DNA of 64,000 nucleotides from Takakia lepidozioides (taxonomy: Eukaryota; Streptophyta; Takakiopsida; Takakiales; Takakiaceae). The notes under the pieces are model-generated. The model saw only the letters and a list, made by a program, of their open reading frames with translations. It did not search any database and was not told the origin of the DNA. The DNA lies in assembly GCA_030704615.1 (NCBI GenBank), contig CM060732.1:40715053-40779052 (forward strand), in the 5' to 3' direction. A program made the translations under genes and the position numbers. This document shows positions 1 through 12,160 of the stretch, piece after piece. How positions within the stretch are numbered: position 1 is the stretch's first letter; each line of letters opens with the position of its first letter.

Positions 1-2653
1 TGGGAAGCCTAAAGAGCAAGGAACAACTGCCAAGCTCATGCCCTCACAAAAAGGGTTGGTGCTTGCTGGAAATGTATATTTTTGGAAAGAATGTACTCAT
101 AAGATTTTATTTGCCGGAGCCTGTGGCCATAGACCACGTGCCAGTTTGGACGGAAACATGTTTTGGAAAGAGACCGACATAAAGATATACAAACCTGCAG
201 AAGTGATAAGTCGCGTAGAATCTGTATATTTTCAGGATCATGCCGGAGTGCATTCCGGTAACATTTAATGGCCTCGCGGTACTCACGGTCAGAGCGATAT
301 AAGAGTCCATACACATGCCAGCATACATGGCTCTTCAAGTCAAACTGCAACCATAAATTCTGCTTAGTGAATTGAACCGCAGGTGTGAGAGGTCAACATC
401 CAATTTTTCCAGAGCTCCCTTAGACTGCTGTCCCCCATGTATGAGCCATAAGTCAGAACCACCCCTGAGGAGACCGCAAGCAAGTGCAGATATGAGGCTA
501 TCAATGACAATACAGCACTCCAGAAGAGATGGAACACTCTGAAGTGTTTTATTAGAGGAAACAGCCCAAGATGGCATGGTTTTCAAACCCCACCTTCAAC
601 CCCTTCCGGACTAGTTCATAAGCCTCAGTCTTCCGGTCCATGCAGTTCAATGTCAACCCCTTCATCGCCAGGGTCTCTGCGTGAAGGAGTAAAATACAAC
701 CATAAGAGATGATGCCCACATTACATATTAGACCCAGGAACCAAACTGTGTGTCCTACAAACAAAGGAGGGGATCCATGTTGGAGGGTGAAAATTTATCA
801 CTGCAAGAGGCCTACAATATTTCTTGTTAAGCTGCTAAGTGTGATGAAACATTTTGATGCTAAAATTCCCTGCAAACAAACTCAATCCCACAAAGCTCCT
901 CTCGAATTCAGATAAGAGTTTCCTCTCTTATCTGTGATACAATACTTCTAGCTTCATACCAGTTGCTGCACCTGTGAGTCCTTTATACAGAGTAGGCGAC
1001 GTTCAGTTCAGGACTGATGAGTCTTCCTTGCATGGTTTGTGCGAGCATTTGCAGACATTTTATACGGTATAGTTCTCTACCATCCAACTTTGTCAAGTGG
1101 GTTCTGCTCCAGCAAAACAAGTACACTGGCTAGGAGCATGTCCATCCCTGGACAAAGACAAGGGATAAACTACCCTAGGTAACTGCATGGAAACATAGAT
1201 GAAGAAGATAGAAAACTACCTCCATGTTCAGGGAACCTCTTAAGAATGGCATCAGAAGCCTTGAGACCCTTCTTGTATTGCTTGGTCTCATATGACCTCT
1301 GCATGCTCAACACAAACAGCCTTTTAGACAGCCTCTTCCAAAACCCCCAAAATCTCTATGGAAACAATAAGACCTACCTCACAGTCATACCTCAAGCCTC
1401 ATACAAATTCAGGCTGTAAAGGAACATACAGAAGAAAATAAACTAGGTTTGCATGTGTGAGAAATAGAGAGTGGGTTTAAGCTTTAGTATCATAGCAGAA
1501 CTGCAGTCTCCCTCTCTCCCTAGCCTACCCTGTGTTCTAAGTTTCTTTCTCTCTCTCTTCCCTCCTTGACCCTGTGTGAACATTATATAGTTTCTTACTT
1601 CGCGCTACTGGAATCATGAAGCATTGTTGTGCTGCAAAGAGAGGACCCAGCAGAGGACTGCATGGCAATGAGCAAGAACAGACAGCCATGATAACCTTAA
1701 GCTACATGATCTCAATAAGATAAATGTGGTGGAATACTGCCATTTAACCTCCAATTCTCTCCTTTGTTCCATCACTCCTTCCCTTCCTCCACCCTCAAAA
1801 CTAGTTTCTTGTCTCCTCACAGAATCTCTGGTAGGCAATGGAAGGAATGCAAGCTTCTAAAGAGGAAGGCAAACACAGATATTAGAGGGACGGACAACAG
1901 ACCTGCACGTTCCAGTATTACATAGAGAAGAGGGACAAGAGAGAATACAAAAGCAGAAAAGTGAAGGGTGTGAAGAAAAACAAATCGGATGGAAGGCAAA
2001 ACCATACATTCCTTCACAACAACTTTCTTAAGAATTGAGAAAAAGTTTCACTCTGGGTTAGTCGGAATGAGAGGAGACGTCTAACATCAACTTAACAACT
2101 ACAATTACAGAAAACAAGCCATTTTCAACAGCTTCCTATTCATGTTCAATAATGCACCTCACCAGCGGTGATGCAATTTCATACTGGCTTTACGGAAGAA
2201 GATCTGCTAGCGTTCACGAGAGGAATTGCAGAGCACAAGCAGTCCAGACCACTGAATTACAAGCTTCAAAGCCCCAGCTTGCCATGTGATAACAGTTTAA
2301 AACACGGGCAAGGACTTCATCGAGTTGAAAATATGAAGAGAACCTAGTGAGGGAAAGCAACGTAGGCTTCCTGAAATTGAGTAGGGAATGATCGCCAAAC
2401 CCTGTCTAAATTGCTCAGGATTCCTACCGACGCTGGATGCTCCACTTGCACGTGGCTTGCATGGGCCTACTAAAGAATCCCTCACGACCATGATTCATAG
2501 TAGCAGCGCTCATATTGAAAGCTCTGAGCTTACGAAACATGAAAGAGGCGAGAAGAACGGAGGACGACCGATGAAGGTAGGGGAATGGAAGTGGGTACAT
2601 ACAACAATCAGTTTGAAAAGATTGGCCTCCTTCGGCGGCAACGATGTCCCCAT
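1..2653 (-). CDS. NAA15: NAA15, auxiliary subunit of NatA N-terminal acetyltransferase (5' part, four exons)
   Basis: The family anchors the NAA10 catalytic subunit at the ribosome for co-translational N-terminal acetylation in the cytosol. Four minus-strand exons splice in phase: 2653-2603 (starts [17 protein letters not shown]), 1298-1220 (contains [18 protein letters not shown]), 676-594 (contains [19 protein letters not shown]) and 344-195 (contains [20 protein letters not shown] and ends DLSLLQ). Each junction has GT-AG ends, and together they give 121 codons with no stop. The pieces follow the order of plant NAA15 N-termini and include its first TPR-like repeats. The start is set by the conserved [13 protein letters not shown] beginning. 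The rest of the gene (family length near 900 residues) lies beyond the left edge. The next exon is not visible in 1-194, which I read as intron. It is divergent from the PGR gene. The call is firm; the exon ends are inferred by eye. Confidence 0.93.
91..160 (-). repeat. ~70-bp mobile repeat, copy 1, in NAA15 intron 4
   Basis: This 70-bp segment is flanked by a perfect 11-bp direct repeat, TTTTGGAAAGA, at 80-90 and 161-171, which I read as a target-site duplication. On the minus strand it aligns end to end with copies at 4,646-4,711 and 32,280-32,347. The shared core is TGGCCACA(A)GGCTMCGGCAA and the shared right end is TTATKAGTACA. No A-tail or internal ORF is seen. It has the same orientation as the host gene. 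Confidence 0.75.
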
Positions 2654-3564
2654 TGTCGCTGCCTTTATAAAGCCTTCCTTGATGAGAAGCTATCGAGCAA
2701 CTACATGCACTTCCTCCTACTTCCAAGCTTGCACAACCTTTCCGGTTCCGCCATACCTATGGGTCACGCATCTCTCTCCTCTCTCCCTCCCTGTCTCTCT
2801 CACTCCATGAATTCTTCTCAATCGAACCTAATGCAGAAAGACTCTGGCTACTACACACACTGCCAAGCGATACAAACACTGCAGCTACCAGGTGAAGCTC
2901 TGGCGCATGTTAGCTATGGCGCATACAATCTGAGAACGGCGACCGAGCGCAGAGGAGGCGAAACACTCAAAACAAGACGAGATGAACTCTAGGTTTTCGT
3001 CTTTCGTTCGATTCACACTATCTATGTTCCCAACGTTCTGTATTCTTCCTCCTTGCGTTCCCAACTAGCGGTCGCATCCCCTGTCTCGATCCCTTCTTTT
3101 TGGCAGGGCCACCTTCTTTGGTACCCCAGAGCCCTCTGAAATCGAGGAGAAAGGAGGGTCGGAATCGAACTTTCCATACCCCTGATGAATCCATCGAAGC
3201 TGTTGATATTATGTCTCTGCTTCAGATAACACCTGCCTTGAACGTGGGCAAGTGGGATCAACAGCTTGATCAAACCTTGGGAACTGATTATTCGAATATG
3301 TAGGAGAGAGAGAGAGAGAGAGGAGAGAGGATCTCTGGGTGAATCTTGTACGGGGCAACGTTGGCTATAAAATGTGATTGTGGGTGGTTCAGAGTATATG
3401 TAGACCAGGTAGAGACAAAGCTCGAGAGCCCACAGTATTCTTTTCCTACTTCTTGTCGTAAAGGTGGCAGTAGGGGATGGTGTGAGAGATTGAGTGAGGA
3501 CAAGTAGCTCTCCTTTCGAGGAAGAACGAGTTGCAGAGAGATTCTAATCCAAGCAGGCATCGTG
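2654..3564. promoter_or_regulatory. Divergent NAA15/PGR intergenic region
   Basis: About 910 bp separate the start codons of two divergently transcribed genes, so both promoters and 5' leaders should lie here. The stretch has CT-rich and GA-rich tracts, including the (GA)n run at 3,304-3,330. No unambiguous TATA box was identified. The ORFs crossing the area on either strand have no recognisable content. The promoter role is inferred from gene geometry only. Confidence 0.5.
3304..3330. repeat. (GA)n microsatellite
   Basis: A run of GA dinucleotides with one interruption lies about 235 bp upstream of the PGR start codon, inside the divergent intergenic region. GA/CT tracts are common in plant 5' leaders and promoters; no function can be shown here. 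Confidence 0.8.
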
Positions 3565-5987
3565 ATGGAGATGGTTGCAATGCGGGCAATGCTGGCCGTG
3601 CTAGTAACGGTGCTAGTGGCAGCGCTCATAGCAGCGCGTTCGTTTCGACGCAAGTCCTTGTCATCTTCGGGGGCTTTGGCTGGCTTCCTGGTGCTCACTG
3701 CGTCCTTACTGGCAGGCCCCAGGTCCTCCTTTCCTGAAACCTGTTTCACTGCAGCTTTGGTCTACCAGCATCCACCTTCTGAGTAGACTGCATTAGCACA
3801 AAACGGATCGGCTTGGTGCTTTTTAACATCAAGGAAATGCAGTTTGCAGGTTTGGAGCAGTCGTTCTTGCATTCTTTTTCAGCTCATCACAGCTGACCAA
3901 GTATAAAGCAGAGGTGAAGAAAAAAATTGAAGAGGATTTCAAGGAAGGTGGCCAACGTGACTGGTGAGATTTGGGTCCGCCTTGATTTGTCGAAATTCCT
4001 CCCCCTGTCTCTCGGGCCCCAAAGTTCGAGTTGGCATGCGATAGATGTGTGTATAGAGGTAGAGGGCTACAGTAGCAGGGTGGGTTATCACGATCATGCT
4101 TTCTAATTTGATGCCAAACTAGAGACTCATGATCATCGTTCAATTTGTTACTGATCGTTATGGATGTGCCACGCCATGGCGATTCCTAGATGAATTTCTT
4201 ACCCTGACAAGATAGAGGTAGCATCTCGCCGGGAAATCCCCTCAAATTGGTCAGTCTCAGGCATTGTTTGAGGCATTCATCAATGTCAGCTGCACACTTT
4301 CTTTATTTCTACTTGTGACAAGGAAAATTGTGAAGAACTAGCTCATGTCAGTTTAGCTGGCACTTTGAGACTACTGCATAGTCTGGATTCATCTTATCTT
4401 GTCTGTGTCTCTCTCCCCATTCTTGCCAGAGAGTGACCCTCTTCAGGACGATCAAGAACATTGTCCCTGCACCTCTGTTCACCAACTCTCAAAATCTTGA
4501 GGCTGAGCCTAAAGCCCTGGCCCTCTTGGGTCTAATTGTTGGGCAGCTCACACACAGCAAGTTGATGCTTGTGTGAAGGGCTTTTAGAGGACATCTGGAA
4601 AACCAGAACTAAGTCACACTACCAGAGTGAGCCCCTCAAAAGGTAGTTTCACCCAAACTGGGCGCGGGGTCTATGGCCACAAGGCTACGGCAACAACGTC
4701 TTATTAGTACAGTCTATCCCCATACCTCTCCCTTTCTTGCTAGCCATTGCACAACCAGCAATCATGATTTGAAGTGAGCAGCTTCATCTCCTACATCAAA
4801 ATTGAGAAACCTCGAATTCTAGTTCCACATGTGGATCAGAGCTTCACAAAACATGTGTCAGAGGAGGCAGTCTCGAGATACTACGGAGTTTATCTCATGT
4901 CTCAATGATCACTGCCTCCCTTTCACATCATTGAGCAACTCTCACAAATCTGGTCCTATAGAATGGACAGGAGCAGGTGTGAAGCTGTATTATGTAGTGG
5001 ATTCCATCGTGACCCTCCATCCAGTTAGTTTTAGCTTTGGTTTCAAAGTTGGTCTAACAGTTGTGAAGGAGAGACGTTGAAAGGTAATGAAGGATATTGC
5101 AGGCTGCAGGTGGTGGCAAACAGTGGGGTGGGAACACTACTGTCACTGGGTGTGGTGCTGCAAACAGGATGGCAAGATATGTGCCTGGATCACCATAAAG
5201 CACCCTTAGTGACAGCAATGTTGGGTGGCCTTCTGGGTCACTATGCCTGCTGCAATGGTGACACTTGGTCATCAGAAATTGGAGTGCTAAGCAAAGATCA
5301 GCCACGGCTCATAACTACCTTCCGGGTTAGTCCAGCTTTTGTTGCTGTATGTTATCATGGTGCTGTTTGTATTTGGAATGTTGTCTACTGTCAGGACTGT
5401 ACTCACAAGATGAATGAATTGCAGGCAGTTCCTCGGGGCACAAATGGAGGAGTGAGTTCCTTGGGCACAGCTGCTGCAGCAGCTGGGGGAGCCTTGATAG
5501 GCCTAGTATTTGTTTTGGTGGGCTTATTCACTTGTAGATGCGAAGGTCAGTTGTGGGCACGACAATGGCTAGCTCTTCCATTGGGAACAGCTGCTGGCTT
5601 GCTCGGGAGCCTCCTTGATTCCCTGCTAGGAGCCACTCTCCAGTTCAGTGGTAATTGTGCTGTACGAAAAAAGGTATGGTGTGAGAGAAATTTGCCCTGT
5701 CACTGTTTGGCACTTGTGCATGCTTGCCTGACTTCTCCATTGAACAAAGCTAAAGCACATGCATCCATTCTTATATCTCTGTCCTAAAAAGTTAGACACT
5801 CAAGGCAAGGCATGAAGGTGAAGTGCTGGTAAAATTCAAGTTCGGGGTTGTGCAGGTTGTGGGAAAGCCGGGACCAAGCGTGAAGAGAATTACAGGTCAT
5901 GACATTCTTAGCAACACAGGTGTAAACTTTGTATCGGCACTTGTTATCGCTTTTTCCTCAGCTGCTGTTTCTCTGTACATATTTTGA
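3565..5987 (+). CDS. PGR: PGR/TMEM19-like DUF92 integral membrane protein, five exons, complete
   Basis: Exons 3565-3722, 3850-3963, 5103-5325, 5425-5673 and 5856-5987 join in phase with GT-AG introns to give 291 codons plus TGA, close to plant PGR length (about 290). The protein starts MEMVAMRAMLAVLV and has the DUF92 landmarks: RSFRRKSLSSSGALAGF near residues 27-43, DFKEGGQRDW around 80-90, GDTWSSEIGVLS after about 130, PRGTNGGVSSLGT near 170 and a final NTGVNFVSALVIAF hydrophobic segment. Several hydrophobic stretches indicate a multipass membrane protein. Arabidopsis PGR is described as a plasma-membrane glucose-response regulator and TMEM19 is the animal relative; the VTE6 phytyl-phosphate kinase is a more distant DUF92 member. 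For exon 3 the acceptor at 5101-5102 was chosen over one 7 bp downstream because only it keeps the frame and gives W-L-Q-V. Function in this plant is inferred from family membership. Confidence 0.92.
4646..4711 (+). repeat. ~70-bp mobile repeat, copy 2, in PGR intron 2
   Basis: This segment matches copies 1 and 3 over their whole length: CAAACTGGGCGC at the left, then the GGCCACAAGGCTACGGCAAC core, ending TTATTAGTACA. No clear target duplication remains here. It is again in the sense orientation of the host intron. Confidence 0.7.
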
Positions 5988-6947
5988 AAAGTCTCATTCT
6001 CCATCAGTGACAAGCATGCTATCAAGAATCCTCTGTTGGACCTGTTGATGCTGCAGTGATGAAGCACTAGACTTCTCATTTTGTTACCAGAGGGAGAGAC
6101 TCTCCCATCTTCTTTCCTTCTCATTCAATGTAAAGCGCAGCAGAAGGACAGAAGATCAAAATGTCCTCCTTGTCACTATGGCTATGATGTGCCCATTGAG
6201 GAAACTAACAGTCCTAAAGGATTTCAGCCCACCACCCTGTATGAGGTTCAGCCCCAAAATCGCCATAGCAGACTGAGAACAATCCCATCACACAGAGTGA
6301 TCATTTGTGGGCTGGCATCGACATCGTTAGTTTGAGGTTGATCCAGCTATGCTTCTCAGCCAACTAGCTTGCAACAGATGTGCCACGAGTGCTCTGATTG
6401 CACCACCACTGAGTCTCCAGCAAAAAGGGCAGAGGCAGTTGAGGTATCTGCTGACCATTCGTTCCAAACGTCAGGTAGACAACCCCATGGATTTAGCCTG
6501 ATGGATTATCATTATTTCTCTGACTATATAATACAAGATTTGGCCCTCTGAATGGAGGGAATGCCTGTCCTCCATTTCTGGCCAGATTACAGATGGTCCG
6601 TGGGACCAGTGAAGGGATTCATATCAGGAAAAATCCGAAAAAGTGTGGGAAACTAGAGAGAGCAACATATGCAAAGATGCTCATTACAGGGGTCAAGTAG
6701 GTTGGGTGCAGTGGGTATGCAAGGTCAACGTTCCTCGTTCTCCTTCATGTTTGCATCTACTACCTGTTTTCAGACCGAACCCAGTAACCGAGGCTGGTAC
6801 ATACTAGTCCTCCCATCTGCCATGAGTTAGAGCGCCACACAGGGTGCAACAGGAGGGTTCCCTTGTTAGATTTGCAGTCTTCATGGTCTCTTTTCGTACT
6901 GATTAGCTTAGTTCTGTTTGGCTCAGCTTGAGCATCATGGTACTAAC
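5988..6947. other. PGR 3' flank, no gene seen
   Basis: This stretch follows the PGR stop and presumably begins with its 3' UTR. The open frames here are short, have no recognisable motifs and are not conserved-looking. I see no RNA gene or defined repeat. Confidence 0.4.
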
Positions 6948-7340
6948 CAGTGTTGTGCGAATATATAGTTTACGTAAAAACATATACCCTCTGGGTCAGG
7001 GTAATTTGCTAATCCTTATATAGATACCCTCAGGGTAGGGTAAATACCGCTTGTTTTAACCTGCAATGGTACATTCAAATACATTTACCCTTGGGTTTTT
7101 GTAATGATGACGGGTAGGTGTAAATCAGTGTTGGGCGGTTATTTGATTTCTTTCATAACCTCCTGATCCGGTTTTCACAAAATCTTAGGATCATCTTTCA
7201 GATTTTTTAATGGAAAGAACGAGTGTTGGACTGGTATATAGGGCTTGGCAGGGTATCAACTATCAACCAGGGCATTAAATAACTGACCTGGCTTAAAGAC
7301 CCTTCACACTTGCTGATATGCTACCAGCCTAAAAATAGGT
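6948..7340. mobile_element. Decayed hAT-like MITE relics (CAGTGTTG termini), nested
   Basis: Three terminal-like motifs lie within 300 bp: CAGTGTTGTGCGAATATAT at 6,948, CAGTGTTGGGCGGTTATTTG near 7,126 and GAGTGTTGGACTGGTATATA near 7,221. The inner sequence carries repeated ATACCCTNNGGGT-type words as in the intact element at 43,026-44,126. The third motif resembles the family at 26,855 and 27,564. I could not pair 3' ends or target duplications, so these are old, overlapping remnants. Confidence 0.5.
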
Positions 7341-9059
7341 TACCATTATTGACATCTCATTTTATCGCCTCGACCTAATTTTTTTTGTGGTTTCGGTAAC
7401 TACTTATTAGCAGCATATTATCACCGTTTATACTTGGTGAGAAGTAGACCATGTCGTAAGCTCTCAACTCATACACGATATCACTGTTCATGACATAGAC
7501 ATGCGATAACGTGGTTGAATTGAGGCCTGTCAGAGCCTGTCCAACTCCTTCCATCTAGCAGGGCATCATCCTTGCTTCGTTCGCTCAATTCTTGTGTTCT
7601 CCGGTCTACAAAAATCAGCAATTCTCTTGAAATCTTGTCAGACTATTGAGGTTTGAGCAATTCAGCAGCATGAGGCCACTTAAGGTAATTTTGTTGGCGC
7701 AGTTCTTCCATATCGTTTTGGAAGCACAAATGTCCTTAACCTTGTGTTACAAATCAAATCTGAGTCTCTCTAAATTTCCTTTCGATTGCACCTTCGGAGA
7801 CTTTTGGAAACGAGAAAGCGTTGTTTTACACCATGATGAACTCATTGGTTTTGCACCACAGGAGAATCTCTTATTTGTATGATTTCTTCAACAATCAGCA
7901 AGTGATGTGTTCTCAATGGCATACACATCATTCTTATACCCTCACTGTGATCATCACTTCATTGTGCTCCCAATTGCTCTGCCTTCTTGAATAGCTGCTC
8001 CTCGGCCTCCTCTCCCTCGCCTTCGCGCTACCTTGTTGCCTCTACAGATCCACTGTTCGATTGATCCCATTGCGCTAGAAGATTGTGTCTGCATATCAAC
8101 GCACTACCTCAAAGCTTGTGTGAAGCTTGCAACGAAAGCTCGTCAACGAAAGAGATAGAGAAATAGACAATTTATTTGTTGAGGTTTCGGAGTGATAGAT
8201 TAACGTTGGCAATAGGCGCGTGAAAGTTCAAAATGTGAAGAACCGGCGGTAAGGTATAAGCGGGATTATCGCTCACTGATAAACGCGCTGATAGTGTGCC
8301 ACGTAATCGGCCACATAGGATCCTAATCTGTGGAGAGGATGCATGTATAACAGAAGTAGGTATCAGCAACCGTATCGACGAGCGTATCAAGTATCGACAA
8401 TTCCAATACCTAGGTCAATACCGTACAAAGGTTGGTATAAACAAAGGAAATATCCATGCAATACCCATGTTATGGCAAAAACAATGACTATACACATGGT
8501 ATAGATATGACGTTGGGCCAGGTCTTGGCCCCAAGGGCCCGCCACTATTTTTCATTTTTTTAGCACATGTCGATAGGGCAACGTCGGCATTGACAACCTC
8601 CAATAGGGCCGTGGCAGTATGAATCTCACTGAGAGCTCATCCCTGCCATTACATTCGTTAGTCCAGAACATGCATGCGTAAATAATAAAATAACCACTGG
8701 TGGGTCCAAGCCAAATTTCACCCCCTTACATTATTTTAAGGCGCTGGTGCGCTTTCCCTCCGTGAAAAAAGTCATTCTCTACCTTGGGCTCTGACACAAA
8801 TGCTCACTGTAGCCGAGTTTTTAGGATAGAGTACTTTCTCTCATCCCTTGTCTCTCGAGGTCTCCGCCTCTAGCTCACTGCTCACATGCCCGCTTGGCTC
8901 TCTCTTGGAGTCATAAGAACGCTCATCTCCAAGGCTACGTCCTCCCAAAATCCTAGATTTTATCTACCACTGGCACCTTAGATAATGGCTCCTAACCCTT
9001 AGAGGGGTATAAATTAAATCTAATAGCTAAAGGTAAGAATCCCCCCCTTTAAAGGAATT
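7341..9059. other. Intergenic DNA, no gene seen
   Basis: This is mixed-composition sequence. A 78-codon ORF at 7,646-7,882 has no recognisable features. Around 8,355-8,510 there are several short ATACC/GGTAT words resembling the interior of the hAT-like MITEs, but no termini could be found. Confidence 0.35.
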
Positions 9060-9240
9060 TGTAGACGCATTGCCCGTTGGGTAAAACGCCCCCACCACGT
9101 AGCGGGGCGCAGATCCGCGCGTAGCGGTCCAAGCCGTGGACTGCTACGGTTAACGCCAGCGTTCGCCGGTCCGTCTCAGCTTTTGATTATCCTGCGGATA
9201 AATACCCGTCCCCTACTCGTACACTTCAAGGCCTCATACC
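9060..9240. other. GC-rich patch of unknown origin
   Basis: This stretch is distinctly more GC-rich than its surroundings and is full of CG dinucleotides (for example GCGGGGCGCAGATCCGCGCG). It has no ORF and does not read as rRNA. A piece of an LTR is one possibility, but no TG/CA ends, primer-binding site or second copy is visible. Confidence 0.3.
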
Positions 9241-11240
9241 TGAGCCACGCGGCTGATGTACTTGATCTCAATACAACTTAAGGTCAGCACTGGGGCCCCA
9301 CTCCCCGTACATCGTGGCTGGGCCACAGCTGTCTCCACGCTTTTAGTAATCGAGTGTCTACTCTCTAGGCGCAGCACCCGGGCTGCGACTTTGGGGCAAC
9401 TGTTGTCAAGCGAAATTAGCCCACCCAAACCCCAAAATGCAACCCACCCTCCCCTAGGCCTCCATGGCTTGATAGTGGGGGGCGAAATTAGCACATAGTG
9501 ACTTATAGTGGCCTTATATTATAGATCTAGTCTGCTGGCCTTCCTTTTCCAGAGTTGGCTATATTTCAAATTAGTAACCAACAACGCACATATTCCTTCT
9601 TCAAACAATTCAAATACAAGCCTCTGTTGGTACCATTTCCAATAGCCTATGGGGTTCATCCCTTGTCAATTTTAGACATGAAGTAGTGGGATTCAACAAT
9701 GCACTCTCCTCTTTTGAAGAGCCTAAATCAGATTGTCAACTTCAAGTTTTGCTTGGAAAATAAATGAATCACATACATAAATGGTGAAATGGTAAGATGA
9801 GATCAACCTTTCTATGCGATAGTGTTTGTCGACTCAAGTAATGGTACTCTATGCGACCTCCACTTGGGCTCTCGTCCATAAGTCCACACCAGCCCCTCAT
9901 ATTCGTCGTCAAGTCACTTTCCTCCACATGAAATTGCCCTCTTCTTTCACAATTGAAATGGCTCAAAGACCCACAAGCTAGGCCACTTGCCTTAGCTTAC
10001 AAGAATTCTACCTAACTGGGGAGCTTCAAGCTCCATTCCCTAGGATCTAGCCTCCTCAAGCCTCAAACTAACACTACAACAACAAGAGGAAACTAAGCAA
10101 GAGAAAGAACTAGATGAAGAACAAGAGAAGCCTTGCCCTTCTTCAATACTGTTTTTGAGCCTAATAAACTAATGGAAAATATTCATTAAATTATTGTTTC
10201 CTTGGAGGATCTAGAATATTCAACATGGATGAAAAGTCTTAGAGGCAATGAAAGCTGGCTTTTCATCCATCCAGTTGGCGCAAGTTGTTATTTCATCCAT
10301 CCAGCTCCTCAAGGCGAATTCCAGGATTTTTCATCCATCCAAGAAGTAGAAATGCAAATAATAGGCCCTATGAGTGTCGTCAACTCAATAATTTGGCCCC
10401 GCTGCTAATCAACTCCATAAATCACCAAACTTGGTGACAAACTACAATTATATACCCCGTATCAGCCTGTAAATTCTCAGCTCCATCGGTGGTAAAAAGT
10501 TGTGCTTCTCGCCATTCCTCGTATTTTTGTTACACATAGATTTTGTGGTATTTTTGGAAATCAAATCCCTGGTGATGGCTCTGGGGTCTTTGACCCTGCC
10601 ACTGAGTCATAGGTTGTCCGGAGTCCCCTCCAGTTGTCCCGCACCGCTAACAAGTCCACGCTTCGCCGTTTGAAGTCGTCCTGACCTGCTGTCATTCCGA
10701 TGCGGCCAATTGTTTTGTTGCGATATTTCATTGTTGTACATGTCGCTTCCACCAATTGCCAAGCTCCTCACCGTGTGTTCCTACTAGACTTGAAAGGCGG
10801 GAGAAAAAAAAGATCGCGAACAGGATTAACTTTCCGTTTCTAGTACCGAATTGACAGCCTAATCTGCTGTCGATGCAGCTTCCTACGGTCATCTTGACGC
10901 CAGAGTTCCACTCCATGGTTGTCACAGACAGTGTCTAATTTCTTACGTGCTTTACCAACGATTTCCAAATAACCAACAAACTAACATGTTTTGGCAGTAC
11001 AATGCCGAAACCGCTTGTCTTATGATCAAAAATGATCTCAAAATAAAAGTGTGCCAAGATATGCATCTACATAGGGATGAAATCTAGTTGAGGTATGCAA
11101 TCCAAGGATGTCATCTTTTTTTACAAACCAATTTTCATGCTTTATGGCGTTTCGAGGCTCGTTCATTTGTATTTTGCCTTTCAGCTTCATTCCCATGTTT
11201 TCAATGGCTGAAATCATGTTTTGAGTGAATATATAAAATA
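9241..11240. other. Intergenic DNA with a short CATCCATCCAG repeat cluster
   Basis: No gene is recognised. Three copies of TTTCATCCATCCA lie close together at about 10,261, 10,291 and 10,328, suggesting local duplication. The remaining open frames are short and lack any family signature. Confidence 0.35.
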
Positions 11241-11249
11241 ATTAAAAAA

Positions 11250-11525
11250 CATTATTATTATTATTATTATATAAATATAAACCTTAATATTATGTAGCTT
11301 GATATTATATACCATGGTTGATATGTCCTGGTATTATCTTCCACAATACCATGGTATTCATACCATCTGGAGGTTTAAGAGAAAAAAAATACCTATATTT
11401 ATACTTATACCTTCCATGGACCTTGACCTTACCTACCTAGGACCATACCAGCATGAAGAAAGAAGGGGCCTCTCAAGACCAGTACAAGGCTGGTATATTA
11501 TAATTCTAATACCAGTACAACACTG
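11250..11525. mobile_element. hAT-like MITE remnant, right end
   Basis: The right boundary ATACCAGTACAACACTG ends at 11,525 and is the reverse complement of the CAGTGTTG-type terminus of the window's MITE family. The interior carries the usual GGTAT/ATACC words (TACCATGG, CTGGTATT). A TTA microsatellite at 11,253-11,270 and AT-rich DNA occupy the left side, and no left terminus or target duplication was found. Confidence 0.45.
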
Positions 11526-11539
11526 GTGTAATCCCCTAT

Positions 11540-11840
11540 CATCCAAGTGCGTCTCCTATGTCGAGGCCCATGTGTGAAGAATAATATATCCAAGTATGCC
11601 CGCTAGCTACGTGCTGTTGGCCCAAGTGTCCATTGTCATCTAAGTCCCACTGGTGCAATCCTTATGTATTGAAGTGCGTATCATATGTCGAGGCCCATGT
11701 GTAAAGAATTGAAATCTAAGCCCAAGTGCAATCTCCTATGTATCCAAGTGTTTTTTCCGTGTAGAGGCCCAAGTGCAACCTCCAGTGTGCAATGTCATCT
11801 AAGTCCAAGTGCAATCCCCTATGTAGCTAGAGACCCTGTA
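11540..11840. repeat. Degenerate short tandem repeats, AAGTGCAATC-CCTATGTA type
   Basis: Phrases such as TCGAGGCCCATGTGT, CCCAAGTGCAATC and CCTATGTATCCAAGTG recur several times in about 300 bp with drift. The same phrases recur at 24,375-24,435, so this belongs to a dispersed repeat and not to unique DNA. Confidence 0.6.
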
Positions 11841-11879
11841 GTTTGGGAAATCTCCAGTCATTGTTCCAACAAAGCCCAC

Positions 11880-12160
11880 TTTGCTATTTTTGCAATCTCC
11901 CCCGTCGAGGATTCATATATTGATATATCCACTTTGCTATTTTTCGTGAATTTTCAGCGACCAAAAGTACTTAAAATTCCAAATCTCCCACGTGAGGGGC
12001 CAATTTCTGCTCCACGGAAGCCCATTTTGCTATTTTTCCCAAATTCCAGCGACCGAAAGTATTTGAAATTCCACATCTCCCACACCACGGGTTTAAAAAT
12101 CATGAGACCAAGCCGGTGCACCCCTCCTCATCGAGGGCTTTCCAACGGCACCAAGCATGG
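11880..12160. repeat. Dispersed repeat with GTGCACCCCT motif, related to 24,440-24,780
   Basis: The words CAGCGACCAAAAGT, GAGACCAAGCCGGTGCACCCC and CATCGAGGGCTTTCCAACGG recur in the same order, diverged, at 24,480-24,780. Within each locus the unit is itself repeated two or three times. The identity of the element is not known. Confidence 0.55.

Noticed and set aside
2388-2992. Plus-strand ORFs of 135-140 codons
   Set aside because: They overlap the minus-strand first exon of NAA15, which has a clear protein match; the plus frames have none.
9060-9240. Ribosomal RNA or organelle DNA fragment
   Set aside because: It is GC-rich but shows no rRNA helices or organellar gene words that I recognise.
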